Assembly: GCA_903872255.1 (NCBI GenBank)
Contig: CAIQJW010000202.1
Location: 1-5,325 of the forward strand
Length of the DNA stretch: 5,325 nt
From: an uncultured delta proteobacterium
GTDB taxonomy: Bacteria; Desulfobacterota; Syntrophorhabdia; Syntrophorhabdales; Syntrophorhabdaceae
Direction of reading: 5' to 3'
Shown here in pieces: positions 1 through 5,325 of this stretch (position 1 is the first letter of the stretch; every line of letters begins with the position of its first letter). The position numbers and the translations under genes were made by a program. The notes beneath the pieces are model-generated. The model ran no database searches. It saw only the letters and a program-made list of their open reading frames with translations, and was not told the origin of the DNA.

Positions 1-7
1 CGCCGTC

Positions 8-57
8 ATCCCGGACTTGATCCGGGATCCAAGGTTTGGTTTTTATTATTGTTTCTG
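8..57 (+). terminator. Candidate terminator facing the opposite way
   Basis: The left arm forms an 8-bp stem (8-15 with 21-28, loop cttga), followed on the plus strand by ccaagg and then a T-rich run (35-57). It could stop transcription entering from the left of the window. With the right arm it would make a two-way terminator between convergent transcripts. The left-hand gene is not visible. Confidence 0.35.
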
Positions 58-78
58 TTGTTAAGGATTGCATAGGGC

Positions 79-118
79 AAAAAAGAAGAACCTTGGATCC
101 CGGCTCGGAGGCCGGGAT
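79..118 (-). terminator. Candidate terminator of the gspE-F-H operon
   Basis: Read on the minus strand, an 8-bp GC-rich stem (118-111 with 104-97, loop of 6) is followed after 6 nt by TTCTTCTTTTTT (90-79). It lies about 75 nt past the gspH stop. The gap between stem and T-run makes it non-canonical, but position and orientation suit intrinsic termination. The hairpin is the right arm of the repeat element, so the role may be incidental. Confidence 0.45.
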
Positions 119-152
119 GACGGCGGGGGGGATTGCGACACAGTCTCCAAGC

Positions 153-170
153 CCGGGATGACGGCGGGGG
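153..170 (-). repeat. Partial third copy of the palindromic repeat
   Basis: The 18 nt at 153-170 are identical to 112-129, the outer part of the right arm including the G-run, with a period of 41 bp. The partner half (the GATCCAAGG side) is missing; the sequence next to it (147-152, ccaagc) only loosely recalls the centre of the left arm. It looks like a decayed or truncated half-element left beside the intact pair. Confidence 0.65.
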
Positions 171-193
171 TTTTGTGCCACATGCACCACGTC

Positions 194-643
194 TCACGGC
201 CCCACCGCTTTTACCGTCACCGATCCTGCAACCGGGTCGGTGTCGATCCGCAGGGCTTTGGCTTTGTTCTTCACGATCACGCTGCCGGTCTCGTGGCCTC
301 CTGCCGCATAAAAACGGAACGTGCGTGCGTCTTTGGAGGCCTGCCCGGTTACCGGGTCTATGGCCTCGATAGTGATGCCTTCGGGTACTGGCTTTAACGG
401 GCGCCCTTTGATACCGTACACCCTGTCTTTCGCGTCGATTATCACTACCTGGTTTTCACGCTGAAGCGAAGACAGGGCCCGTGCGTGCCTTATCACCGAG
501 GAGATGTCCCGGGCCGCGGCATTGAGGCGTGCGGACGGAAGGCCGCGGGCAAAGAAAAGGGTGGAAAAACCGCACATGATCCCTGTCAGCGCAAGGACGA
601 TGATGAGTTCGAGCAATGTGAATCCGGCCCCTCTTTGTTTCAA
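194..643 (-). CDS. gspH: GspH/FimT-family minor pseudopilin, TTG start
   Basis: A 149-aa prepilin-like protein. The leader MKQRGAG ends in Gly7 and is followed by FTLLE, the type IV prepilin peptidase site: cleavage after G7, Phe at +1, the conserved Glu at +5 (E12). A hydrophobic helix covers about residues 8-31 and anchors the subunit in the inner membrane before pilus assembly. The stretch ISSVIRHARALSSLQREN (48-65) is typical of GspH/FimT proteins, and FYAAGGHETGSVIV (111-124) falls in their C-terminal beta region. In the family, GspH is a minor pseudopilin of the type II secretion pseudopilus; FimT is its pilus counterpart, and the two are hard to tell apart here. The start is TTG, overlapping the gspF stop as TTGA, so translation is probably coupled to gspF; no strong Shine-Dalgarno is seen. 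A later start would remove the leader. Family assignment is firm, exact subunit name less so. Confidence 0.85.
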   Translation of the reverse strand: MKQRGAGFTLLELIIVLALTGIMCGFSTLFFARGLPSARLNAAARDISSVIRHARALSSLQRENQVVIIDAKDRVYGIKGRPLKPVPEGITIEAIDPVTGQASKDARTFRFYAAGGHETGSVIVKNKAKALRIDTDPVAGSVTVKAVGP

Positions 644-1833
644 AACGGTAGGTCCATTATGCTGAATATAGCCAGGAGCATGGAGATGATGATGAAGCCG
701 ATTATGAGCCCCATGCCGAGGATCATGGCAGGCTCGATGAGTCCCATGAACCTCTTGACCGACTCTTTCAAACTTTTTTCGTACGTGCCCGCCACCTTGA
801 GCAGCATGCTGTCAAGCCGGCCTGTCTCTTCCCCTACCTTGATCATGGAAAGCGCGAGCGCCGGGAAAACATTTGCCTCGGCCAAGGGCGCTGCAATGCC
901 GCGGCCTTCTCTCACCCCTTTTGCCACCGATTCTATCCCCGCCGCGATGATCCTGTTCCCGATTATGTCGCGGGAGTTGTTCAAGGCCTGCAGCACGGAG
1001 ATGCCGCTTTGCAGCAGCGTCCCGAAGGTCCTGCAGAACCGGGCCGTTTCGAGCTTGCGTACCACATCCTCCATCATTTTCAGCTTGAGGACATCCCAAT
1101 GGATTTTACCCGCTTCTGTTTTCATCCACGACATGCACACGATAATCACCCCCGCCATGATCGCCGCGCCTATCCACCACCAGGTGCGAAGGGCGCTGCT
1201 AAGATAAAGGAGTATTTGAGTCGTGAGGGGGAGTGAACCGCCGATCTCGGAAAAGATGACCGAGAACCGCGGAAGCACAAAAGTGAGGAGCACGATGATC
1301 GAGATGCCGCCGGTTACACCGAGGATAGCCGGATAGATCATTGCCGACACCACGTGGTCCTTGAGTTCGCTAGTTGTTTCGAGAAACTCGTGCAGCCGTT
1401 CGAGCACCACGCCGACGACGCCTGACGTCTCGCCCACCCTTACCATGTTCACATACAGCAGAGGGAATATCTGCGGGTGTTTTTTCAGCGCGTCGGAAAA
1501 AGAGTTGCCCTCCCGGATGGATGTGAGAACGGCATGCACCACACCTTTCATCTCTTGGCTCTCTGATATTTCACCCATGATGTTTAGACTACGGTCGAGG
1601 GGCAGCCCGGCATTGATAAGGGCGGAGAGTTCCGTGGTAAAGTTCAGGAGGTCCCGCTTGTGCGACTTAAAGCTGATCTTTTTGATACGGGATTGCTGTG
1701 GTGCAGCGAGGCTGAGAGGAATGACACCGGCATTTCTCAGCCGGTCCACTGCAAGGTCTTCGCTCAGCGCTTCGATCACCCCTTCCACCACGGCGCCTTC
1801 CATCGTTGTTGCCCTGTACGAAAATACCGCCAT
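640..1833 (-). CDS. gspF: Type II secretion inner-membrane platform protein GspF
   Basis: A 397-aa polytopic membrane protein of the GspF/PilC family, full length for the family. In such systems it sits in the inner membrane, contacts the ATPase and is thought to pass its motion to the growing pseudopilus. The N-terminal MAVFSYRATT with EGVIEA (17-22) is the usual GspF opening. Two homologous GspF domains follow, about 62-184 and 265-388, each with a matching glycine motif (VGETSG at 133-138, VGEETG at 333-338). Predicted membrane segments lie near 164-187, 217-236 and 366-390. The ATG is supported by AAGGAG nine bases upstream, which overlaps the gspE stop. The gene sits 13 bp after gspE and overlaps gspH by 4 bp, so the three are almost certainly one transcript. 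A pilus PilC role is possible, but the ATPase partner has GspE-like length. Confidence 0.95.
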   Translation of the reverse strand: MAVFSYRATTMEGAVVEGVIEALSEDLAVDRLRNAGVIPLSLAAPQQSRIKKISFKSHKRDLLNFTTELSALINAGLPLDRSLNIMGEISESQEMKGVVHAVLTSIREGNSFSDALKKHPQIFPLLYVNMVRVGETSGVVGVVLERLHEFLETTSELKDHVVSAMIYPAILGVTGGISIIVLLTFVLPRFSVIFSEIGGSLPLTTQILLYLSSALRTWWWIGAAIMAGVIIVCMSWMKTEAGKIHWDVLKLKMMEDVVRKLETARFCRTFGTLLQSGISVLQALNNSRDIIGNRIIAAGIESVAKGVREGRGIAAPLAEANVFPALALSMIKVGEETGRLDSMLLKVAGTYEKSLKESVKRFMGLIEPAMILGMGLIIGFIIISMLLAIFSIMDLPF

Positions 1834-1842
1834 TTCCCGCTA

Positions 1843-1848
1843 CTCCTT
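1843..1848 (-). promoter_or_regulatory. gspF ribosome binding site overlapping gspE stop
   Basis: AAGGAG on the minus strand, nine bases before the gspF ATG. It shares bases with the gspE stop codon (TAAGGAG), so ribosomes finishing gspE are delivered to the gspF start. This supports translational coupling and fixes the gspF start. Confidence 0.85.
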
Positions 1849-3319
1849 AAGCGACCCGAAGCACTTCCGCAAGGGTCGTGATACCTGATCCCACCTTTCT
1901 CGTGCCGTCCTCCAGCAATGTGGCCATCCCGTGTGCCCTCGCAGCGTTGCGTATCTGAATTGCATCGGCGTTGGCGAGTATCAGCTTACGTATCGCATCA
2001 TCGACGACGAGCAGTTCGAATATCCCCGAGCGGCTGTGATACCCCGTGTAGGCGCACCTCTCGCATCCTGTGCCCCGTACGTTCCCATCCGGCTTAAGTT
2101 CCTTGCACTCGGGACAAACGACACGCACGAGCCGCTGTGCGAGAATGCCGCGGACGGTCGATGCAAGGAGGAACGCTTCCACTCCCATGTCGAGGAGCCT
2201 CGTGATCGCACCTGGCGCATCATTCGTGTGAAGGGTGGAGAAGACGAGGTGTCCCGTCAGCGAAGCCTGAATGGCTATCTCGGCCGTTTCGCGGTCGCGG
2301 ATCTCGCCGATCATGATCACGTCGGGGTCCTGCCGCACGATGTGGCGGAGCGTGCTCGCGAAGCTTAAGCCTATCTGCGGCTTTACCTGTATCTGGTTTA
2401 TCCCCTTGATCTGGTATTCGATGGGGTCCTCGACGGTGATGATCTTTTTGTCGGGTGCGTTGATGGTGTCGAGGGCGCCGTACAGCGTGGTCGTTTTGCC
2501 GCTGCCGGTTGGCCCCGTGACAAGGAAGATGCCGTTAGGCTTCTTGATGATCTCGTTGAAGGTATACAGGGTTTCGGGAAAGAACCCGAGCGAGGGAAGG
2601 TCTATGACTGTCGTTTCCTTATCTAAGATCCGCATCACCACGCTTTCCCCGTGCAGGATCGGGATGGTGGAGACACGCAGGTCTATTTCCCGGTCGGCAG
2701 CTTTCAGCCATATGCGCCCGTCCTGCGGCAGGCGCCGCTCGGCAATATTGAGCTTTGCCATGATCTTGAGCCGGGAGATCATGGCGGCCTGGAGCCTCTT
2801 CGGAGCCGACTCTACTTCGTGGAGCACGCCGTCTATCCTGTACCTTACCTTTACTTCATCCTGGAAGGGCTCTATGTGGATGTCGCTGGCCCTCGTCTTA
2901 ACTGCCCTCGTGATAAGGAGATTGACGAGCTTGATAATGGGCGCCTCGGATGCCAGGTCCTTGAGGTGTCCCACATCTTCGTCTTCCTCATCGCCAACAG
3001 TCTCAGGGCCGTTCCCGTTCATGTCCTCTATGATACGGTTTAGGCTCTGTGCGTCCTGGCCGTAAAATTTTGCGATGTACTCGTCGATAGCCTGACCCTC
3101 TCCCGAGTAGACCACGACGTCCGTACCCGAGACCACCCGCAGGGCGTCCACCACCTGCGTATCTTCGGGGCTGGCCATGACGACCCACAGTTTGTTCTCC
3201 CTCACATCGAGGGGGATCACCCTGTTTTCTTTAACGAACCGGCTGGATATTCCGTCGATGACGAAAGGAACCCCGGGAAACTCCTCGGGGTGAAGTAACG
3301 GGAAATTATCTGCCTTCAT
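1847..3319 (-). CDS. gspE: Type II secretion assembly ATPase GspE
   Basis: A 490-aa cytoplasmic hexameric ATPase that powers pseudopilus assembly; length matches GspE (about 500 aa) rather than the longer PilB. An MshEN-type N-terminal domain (about 22-87, with RVIPLDVRENKLWVVMASPED) is followed by an acidic linker (108-115) and the ATPase core. Motifs seen: Walker A GPTGSGKTT (269-277), Asp box TVEDPIEY (295-302), Walker B DVIMIGEIRD (333-342, catalytic Glu339), His box TGHLVFSTLHTND (355-367), and arginines RLKIMAKLNIAERRLPQDGR (183-202). A zinc-type tetracysteine motif, CPEC (402-405) and CERC (419-422), is intact, but only 13 residues separate the pairs, fewer than the roughly 29 I recall for Vibrio EpsE. 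No key catalytic residue is missing. The ATG is preceded by AGAGGG with a short 3-nt spacing. First gene of the minus-strand operon. MshE/PilB-like function cannot be wholly excluded. Confidence 0.95.
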   Translation of the reverse strand: MKADNFPLLHPEEFPGVPFVIDGISSRFVKENRVIPLDVRENKLWVVMASPEDTQVVDALRVVSGTDVVVYSGEGQAIDEYIAKFYGQDAQSLNRIIEDMNGNGPETVGDEEDEDVGHLKDLASEAPIIKLVNLLITRAVKTRASDIHIEPFQDEVKVRYRIDGVLHEVESAPKRLQAAMISRLKIMAKLNIAERRLPQDGRIWLKAADREIDLRVSTIPILHGESVVMRILDKETTVIDLPSLGFFPETLYTFNEIIKKPNGIFLVTGPTGSGKTTTLYGALDTINAPDKKIITVEDPIEYQIKGINQIQVKPQIGLSFASTLRHIVRQDPDVIMIGEIRDRETAEIAIQASLTGHLVFSTLHTNDAPGAITRLLDMGVEAFLLASTVRGILAQRLVRVVCPECKELKPDGNVRGTGCERCAYTGYHSRSGIFELLVVDDAIRKLILANADAIQIRNAARAHGMATLLEDGTRKVGSGITTLAEVLRVA

Positions 3320-3372
3320 GCGCCCTCTTATGATTAATAAACCTTATTGTACTCCGTCGGACGCCTCTACAG

Positions 3373-3395
3373 TATATTAGAAAGAGACTAATATA
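3373..3395. promoter_or_regulatory. Perfect dyad, candidate operator
   Basis: TATATTAG (3373-3380) and CTAATATA (3388-3395) form a perfect 8-bp inverted repeat around a 7-nt centre, aaagaga. It abuts or overlaps the likely -10 box and start point of the gspE promoter, a usual place for a repressor site. In RNA it would be only a weak AT hairpin, and it has no T-run of terminator type. No regulator gene is visible in the window. Chance palindromes are commoner in AT-rich DNA. Confidence 0.4.
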
Positions 3396-3422
3396 ATACA
3401 TTAATAAAATAGATATTAACAA
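3393..3422 (-). promoter_or_regulatory. Candidate sigma-70-type promoter for gspE-F-H
   Basis: On the minus strand, TTGTTA (3422-3417, 4/6 to consensus) is followed after 18 nt by TATTAT (3398-3393, 5/6). Transcription would start near 3386, leaving a leader of about 65 nt before gspE. The region is AT-rich, so other -10 matches exist, for example among the TA-rich bases just downstream. Confidence 0.35.
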
Positions 3423-3424
3423 TG

Positions 3425-3453
3425 TTGACCAGCCGTGATAATGTCGTCATATT
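3425..3453 (+). promoter_or_regulatory. Candidate sigma-70-type promoter for the YD-repeat gene
   Basis: TTGACC (3425-3430, 5/6 to consensus) is followed after 17 nt by CATATT (3448-3453, 4/6). Start would be near 3460, giving a leader of about 84 nt. Its -35 box lies two bases from that of the opposing candidate promoter, suggesting divergent promoters arranged back to back. Confidence 0.4.
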
Positions 3454-3507
3454 TTTCAGCCCTCATTTGTGTGTATTGCTGTCCCTGACTGCCTGACATG
3501 CGTGATG

Positions 3508-3528
3508 ATAAAACGGTGAGGATTTTAT
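3508..3528 (+). promoter_or_regulatory. Weak AU hairpin just before the ribosome binding site
   Basis: ATAAAA (3508-3513) can pair with TTTTAT (3523-3528) around a 9-nt loop in the leader of the YD-repeat gene, ending two bases before the AAGGAG core. It is only A-U pairs, so it might keep the leader structured or temperature-sensitive, or mean nothing. Confidence 0.2.
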
Positions 3529-3529
3529 T

Positions 3530-3536
3530 AAAGGAG
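3530..3536 (+). promoter_or_regulatory. Strong ribosome binding site of the YD-repeat gene
   Basis: AAAGGAG, seven bases before the ATG at 3544. Near-ideal match and spacing; it fixes the start and places the signal peptide at the N-terminus. Confidence 0.85.
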
Positions 3537-3543
3537 CCTTTCT

Positions 3544-5325
3544 ATGAGTACCACGGCAGACCGGCATTTCCGATTTCTCTTGTCAACGTTCATCCTTTTG
3601 CAGGTTGCTATCGCGTTGTCAGTGCCGGCGCCTGACGTTGAGGCCGCCAACATTTGCCCTGTGGCAAAAATAACAGGTCCGGTCACGGGAGGTGCCGCGA
3701 ACGCGACTATCCCCATAGAGGTCCCGCGGTTTCGTAAGGGCCTGACCCCCCTTATCGACCTGACATACAGTAGTGCCGGGGCCTCCGGCTGGCTGGGCCG
3801 CGGATGGGATCTGGAGCTCGGCTCCATCCAGAAGAGGGGCAGGGCGGGCTACGAAAGGTATTATTACGTGGTGGGCGACAACGTCCAGGAACTGGTCAAG
3901 GTCAATACGGAATACGGCCATAGCGGGCAGTGGAAGTACGAGTATTACGTACTCAGGCACAACCGCGCGGCGGGTAAATTCTGCCGGGAAGGGGATACGG
4001 GAGAGAAGCTTTACAGCACCTGGTACGGCACGCTAAAAGGCCTCACGCACACCTTCGGGCAATGGGTGAGCGACACGAGCGACGTGAGCCAGAAGACCAA
4101 TGCCTACCACAAGGGCGGCGATGACGACGCCTTCGTCGAAAAGTGGGGCCTGGTCTCCACCAGGGACCGCAACGACAACTATCTTTCGATCACCCATAAC
4201 AAGTATTACGACTGGAACGGATATGTGTACTATCCGGAAAAAGTTGCCTATGGGACCAAGGACAGCACGATCTACTCAATCAACTTCAACCTCGACAATG
4301 CAACGAAAAACCTGGATTCCATCCAGATAAAGCACCTGGATAAAGAGATTGCCCGATACGATCTTGTCTTTGAGTGCAGCGCCGATACCCGGTACAACCG
4401 CTTGAGAACGGTAACCCGTTCCTCGTTCGGCAAATCCCGCCCGGCCATCGAGGTCGACTGGATCTACTACAACGAAATCTCCCCTTACTGCGATTACCTG
4501 CATACCATCGACAACGGCGAGGGAGGCCTCGTCACCTACGACTACACCCCCTACACCTATGCCGTGGGCAAGAAAGTCGCCGTGCTGTCGAAGGTGACGA
4601 CCGACAACGGACAGATGAGCGAAACCCGGACAAGCTACGCGTATACGGGCGGCACTTTGAACAGCTACGGCAGCCTGATCTTCAAGCAGATCACGGTGAC
4701 ACGCCCCGACCTGACAGCGGTGACGACGCAGTTCGTCACGGGCGACGGGGCCCGGGCCGGGCTCCCCGAATGGTACGACGAGAGCGGTCCCATCCGCCGG
4801 AGGACCACGTATTCCTGGGGCGAGGCCGACAGCACCTTGTGCCTCGACAAAAAGATAACCCAGTATTACAGCCCGGTTACCGGGGCTATATCGGGGAGCG
4901 CGAGTGCCATAGAGTTTCATCACAACGATACGTACCAGTTTCTGAAGCAGGTCATCATGAGCGGCCCGGGACGCAATAAGATCATTTTTGATTATACGTG
5001 GGAAGATCGCCTCGGTATCATCGAGAAAAACCCCAAATTCTACTGGCTGCAGCCGACGAGCTTTTCTATCTCCGAAATGGCCGGAGACGCGAAGAAGCTG
5101 CGCCGCAAGAGCGAGTTCCAGTATAATGACAAAGGCAGGGTGAACAAGGTCCTGGCCTCAGTCACCGGGAGCACGAAAGTCACGACCGAGGTCACGCAAT
5201 TCGATGCCTACGGAAACCCCCGTGAGGTAAAGGACCCCAACGGGAACATTACGAAACTGGAGTACGATGATGCCCTGCAGCTTTACCCGAAAAAGATCAC
5301 CGTACCAAACGGGCTCATTACCTCA
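3544..5325 (+). CDS. Exported SpvB/TcB-like RHS (YD-repeat) protein, 3' end beyond window
   Basis: My translation of this frame is open for 594 codons to the window edge with no stop, so the protein is larger. Residues 1-34 look like a Sec signal peptide: RHFR basic region, hydrophobic FLLSTFILLQVAIALSV, probable cleavage after VEA (A34). Residues 44-96 carry the N-terminal signature of SpvB/TcaC (TcB) and related RHS proteins: GPVTGGAANATIPIEVP, then GLTPLIDLTYSS, then GWLGRGWDLELGSI. WGLVSTRDRNDN (201-211) fits the later W-x-D-x-x-x-N pattern of these proteins. YD-type repeats start near the end: FQYNDKGRV (525-533), FDAYGNPREVKDPNGN (553-568) and LEYDDA (572-577). RHS/TcB proteins form a hollow beta shell around a C-terminal toxin or effector; that end is not visible, so toxicity is inference. 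It is divergent from gspE across 224 bp, and its Sec signal makes it a possible type II secretion substrate. A surface wall-associated or carbohydrate-binding role is the alternative. Confidence 0.85.
   Translation, partial: MSTTADRHFRFLLSTFILLQVAIALSVPAPDVEAANICPVAKITGPVTGGAANATIPIEVPRFRKGLTPLIDLTYSSAGASGWLGRGWDLELGSIQKRGRAGYERYYYVVGDNVQELVKVNTEYGHSGQWKYEYYVLRHNRAAGKFCREGDTGEKLYSTWYGTLKGLTHTFGQWVSDTSDVSQKTNAYHKGGDDDAFVEKWGLVSTRDRNDNYLSITHNKYYDWNGYVYYPEKVAYGTKDSTIYSINFNLDNATKNLDSIQIKHLDKEIARYDLVFECSADTRYNRLRTVTRSSFGKSRPAIEVDWIYYNEISPYCDYLHTIDNGEGGLVTYDYTPYTYAVGKKVAVLSKVTTDNGQMSETRTSYAYTGGTLNSYGSLIFKQITVTRPDLTAVTTQFVTGDGARAGLPEWYDESGPIRRRTTYSWGEADSTLCLDKKITQYYSPVTGAISGSASAIEFHHNDTYQFLKQVIMSGPGRNKIIFDYTWEDRLGIIEKNPKFYWLQPTSFSISEMAGDAKKLRRKSEFQYNDKGRVNKVLASVTGSTKVTTEVTQFDAYGNPREVKDPNGNITKLEYDDALQLYPKKITVPNGLITS

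Larger units (their letters stand above)
1..125. repeat. Inverted-repeat palindromic element (REP/MITE-like)
   Basis: Two arms, 1-36 on the plus strand and 89-125 on the minus strand, share the outer 14 nt CGCCGTCATCCCGG and the inner 15 nt CCGGGATCCAAGGTT exactly. They differ only in a 7- or 8-nt centre. Each arm also folds on itself: ATCCCGGA at 8-15 pairs with 21-28 (5-nt loop), and ATCCCGGC at 97-104 pairs with 111-118 (6-nt loop). Conserved stems with a changeable loop are what dispersed extragenic palindromes look like. The spacer (37-88) is AT-rich with no credible gene. The element lies downstream of the gspE-F-H operon. Genome-wide copy number cannot be seen from one window; the left arm may also extend beyond the window edge. 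Confidence 0.8.

Noticed and set aside
112..170. G-runs as a possible G-quadruplex
   Set aside because: Only two long G-runs lie 35 bp apart with uneven short runs between; the repeat structure explains them better.
1..170. CRISPR-like array
   Set aside because: The copies are inverted, differ in the centre and have unequal spacing; there are no regular spacers or cas genes.
6..197. Minus-strand 63-codon ORF downstream of gspH
   Set aside because: It is made almost wholly of the palindromic repeat, low in plausible protein character and without a good ribosome binding site; this is a repeat artefact.
485..1207. Plus-strand 240-codon ORF opposite gspF and gspH
   Set aside because: Antisense shadow of well-recognised gspF/gspH codons; Met/Ser-rich composition reflects the opposite strand and it has no family resemblance.
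2271..3065. Plus-strand 264-codon ORF opposite gspE
   Set aside because: Antisense shadow of the conserved ATPase; no recognisable motif or ribosome binding site.
3333..3408. Direct repeat ATTAATAAA at 3333-3341 and 3400-3408
   Set aside because: Nine bases in very AT-rich DNA are easily matched by chance, and the 67-bp spacing has no clear meaning.
3528..3960. Overlapping minus-strand ORFs at the start of the YD-repeat gene
   Set aside because: They lie opposite the signal peptide and SpvB-like signature, which are convincing on the plus strand.
4276..4923. Minus-strand 215-codon ORF opposite the YD-repeat gene
   Set aside because: The plus frame is open for 594 codons with signal peptide and RHS motifs; the antisense ORF is explained by GC-rich third positions.

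Overview
The window looks like chromosomal DNA from a Gram-negative bacterium. The evidence is a set of type II secretion / type IV pilus-type assembly genes and an exported YD-repeat protein with a classical signal peptide. Coding DNA is moderately GC-rich, and one 224-bp intergenic gap is clearly AT-rich. The GspE sequence style, together with GTCATCCCGG-type dispersed palindromes, would fit a deltaproteobacterial (Desulfobacterota-like) genome. That assignment is a guess from general resemblance, not a search result.

Layout. Positions 1-193 are non-coding and hold a compact inverted-repeat element (1-125): two near-identical ~36-bp arms, each a small hairpin followed by a T-rich run pointing inward. 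A partial third copy lies at 153-170. Positions 194-3319 carry a tight minus-strand operon transcribed right to left: gspE (ATPase), gspF (inner-membrane platform protein) and a gspH/fimT-type minor pseudopilin. gspE and gspF are 13 bp apart, with the gspF Shine-Dalgarno overlapping the gspE stop. gspF and gspH overlap by 4 bp, with gspH starting at TTG. No major pseudopilin gene (gspG) sits between gspF and gspH, where it is often found. Positions 3320-3543 are a divergent AT-rich promoter region with candidate back-to-back promoters and a perfect 8-bp-arm dyad. From 3544 to the window end runs a plus-strand gene with no stop in the window (594 codons seen). It encodes an exported protein with the SpvB/TcB-like N-terminal signature of RHS/YD-repeat toxin-type proteins and YD-repeat sequence beginning near its visible end.

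How they may work together. GspE, GspF and GspH are parts of one envelope-spanning machine. GspE powers it from the cytoplasm, GspF couples it to the membrane, and GspH belongs to the periplasmic pseudopilus. The divergent neighbour has a Sec-type signal and would reach the periplasm, where T2SS substrates are picked up. It is therefore a reasonable, unproven candidate cargo. No new class of system is demonstrated here. The points most worth following are the secretion-gene/RHS pairing with its shared control region, the incomplete pseudopilin set, the shortened zinc-motif loop of GspE, and the palindromic terminator-like element.
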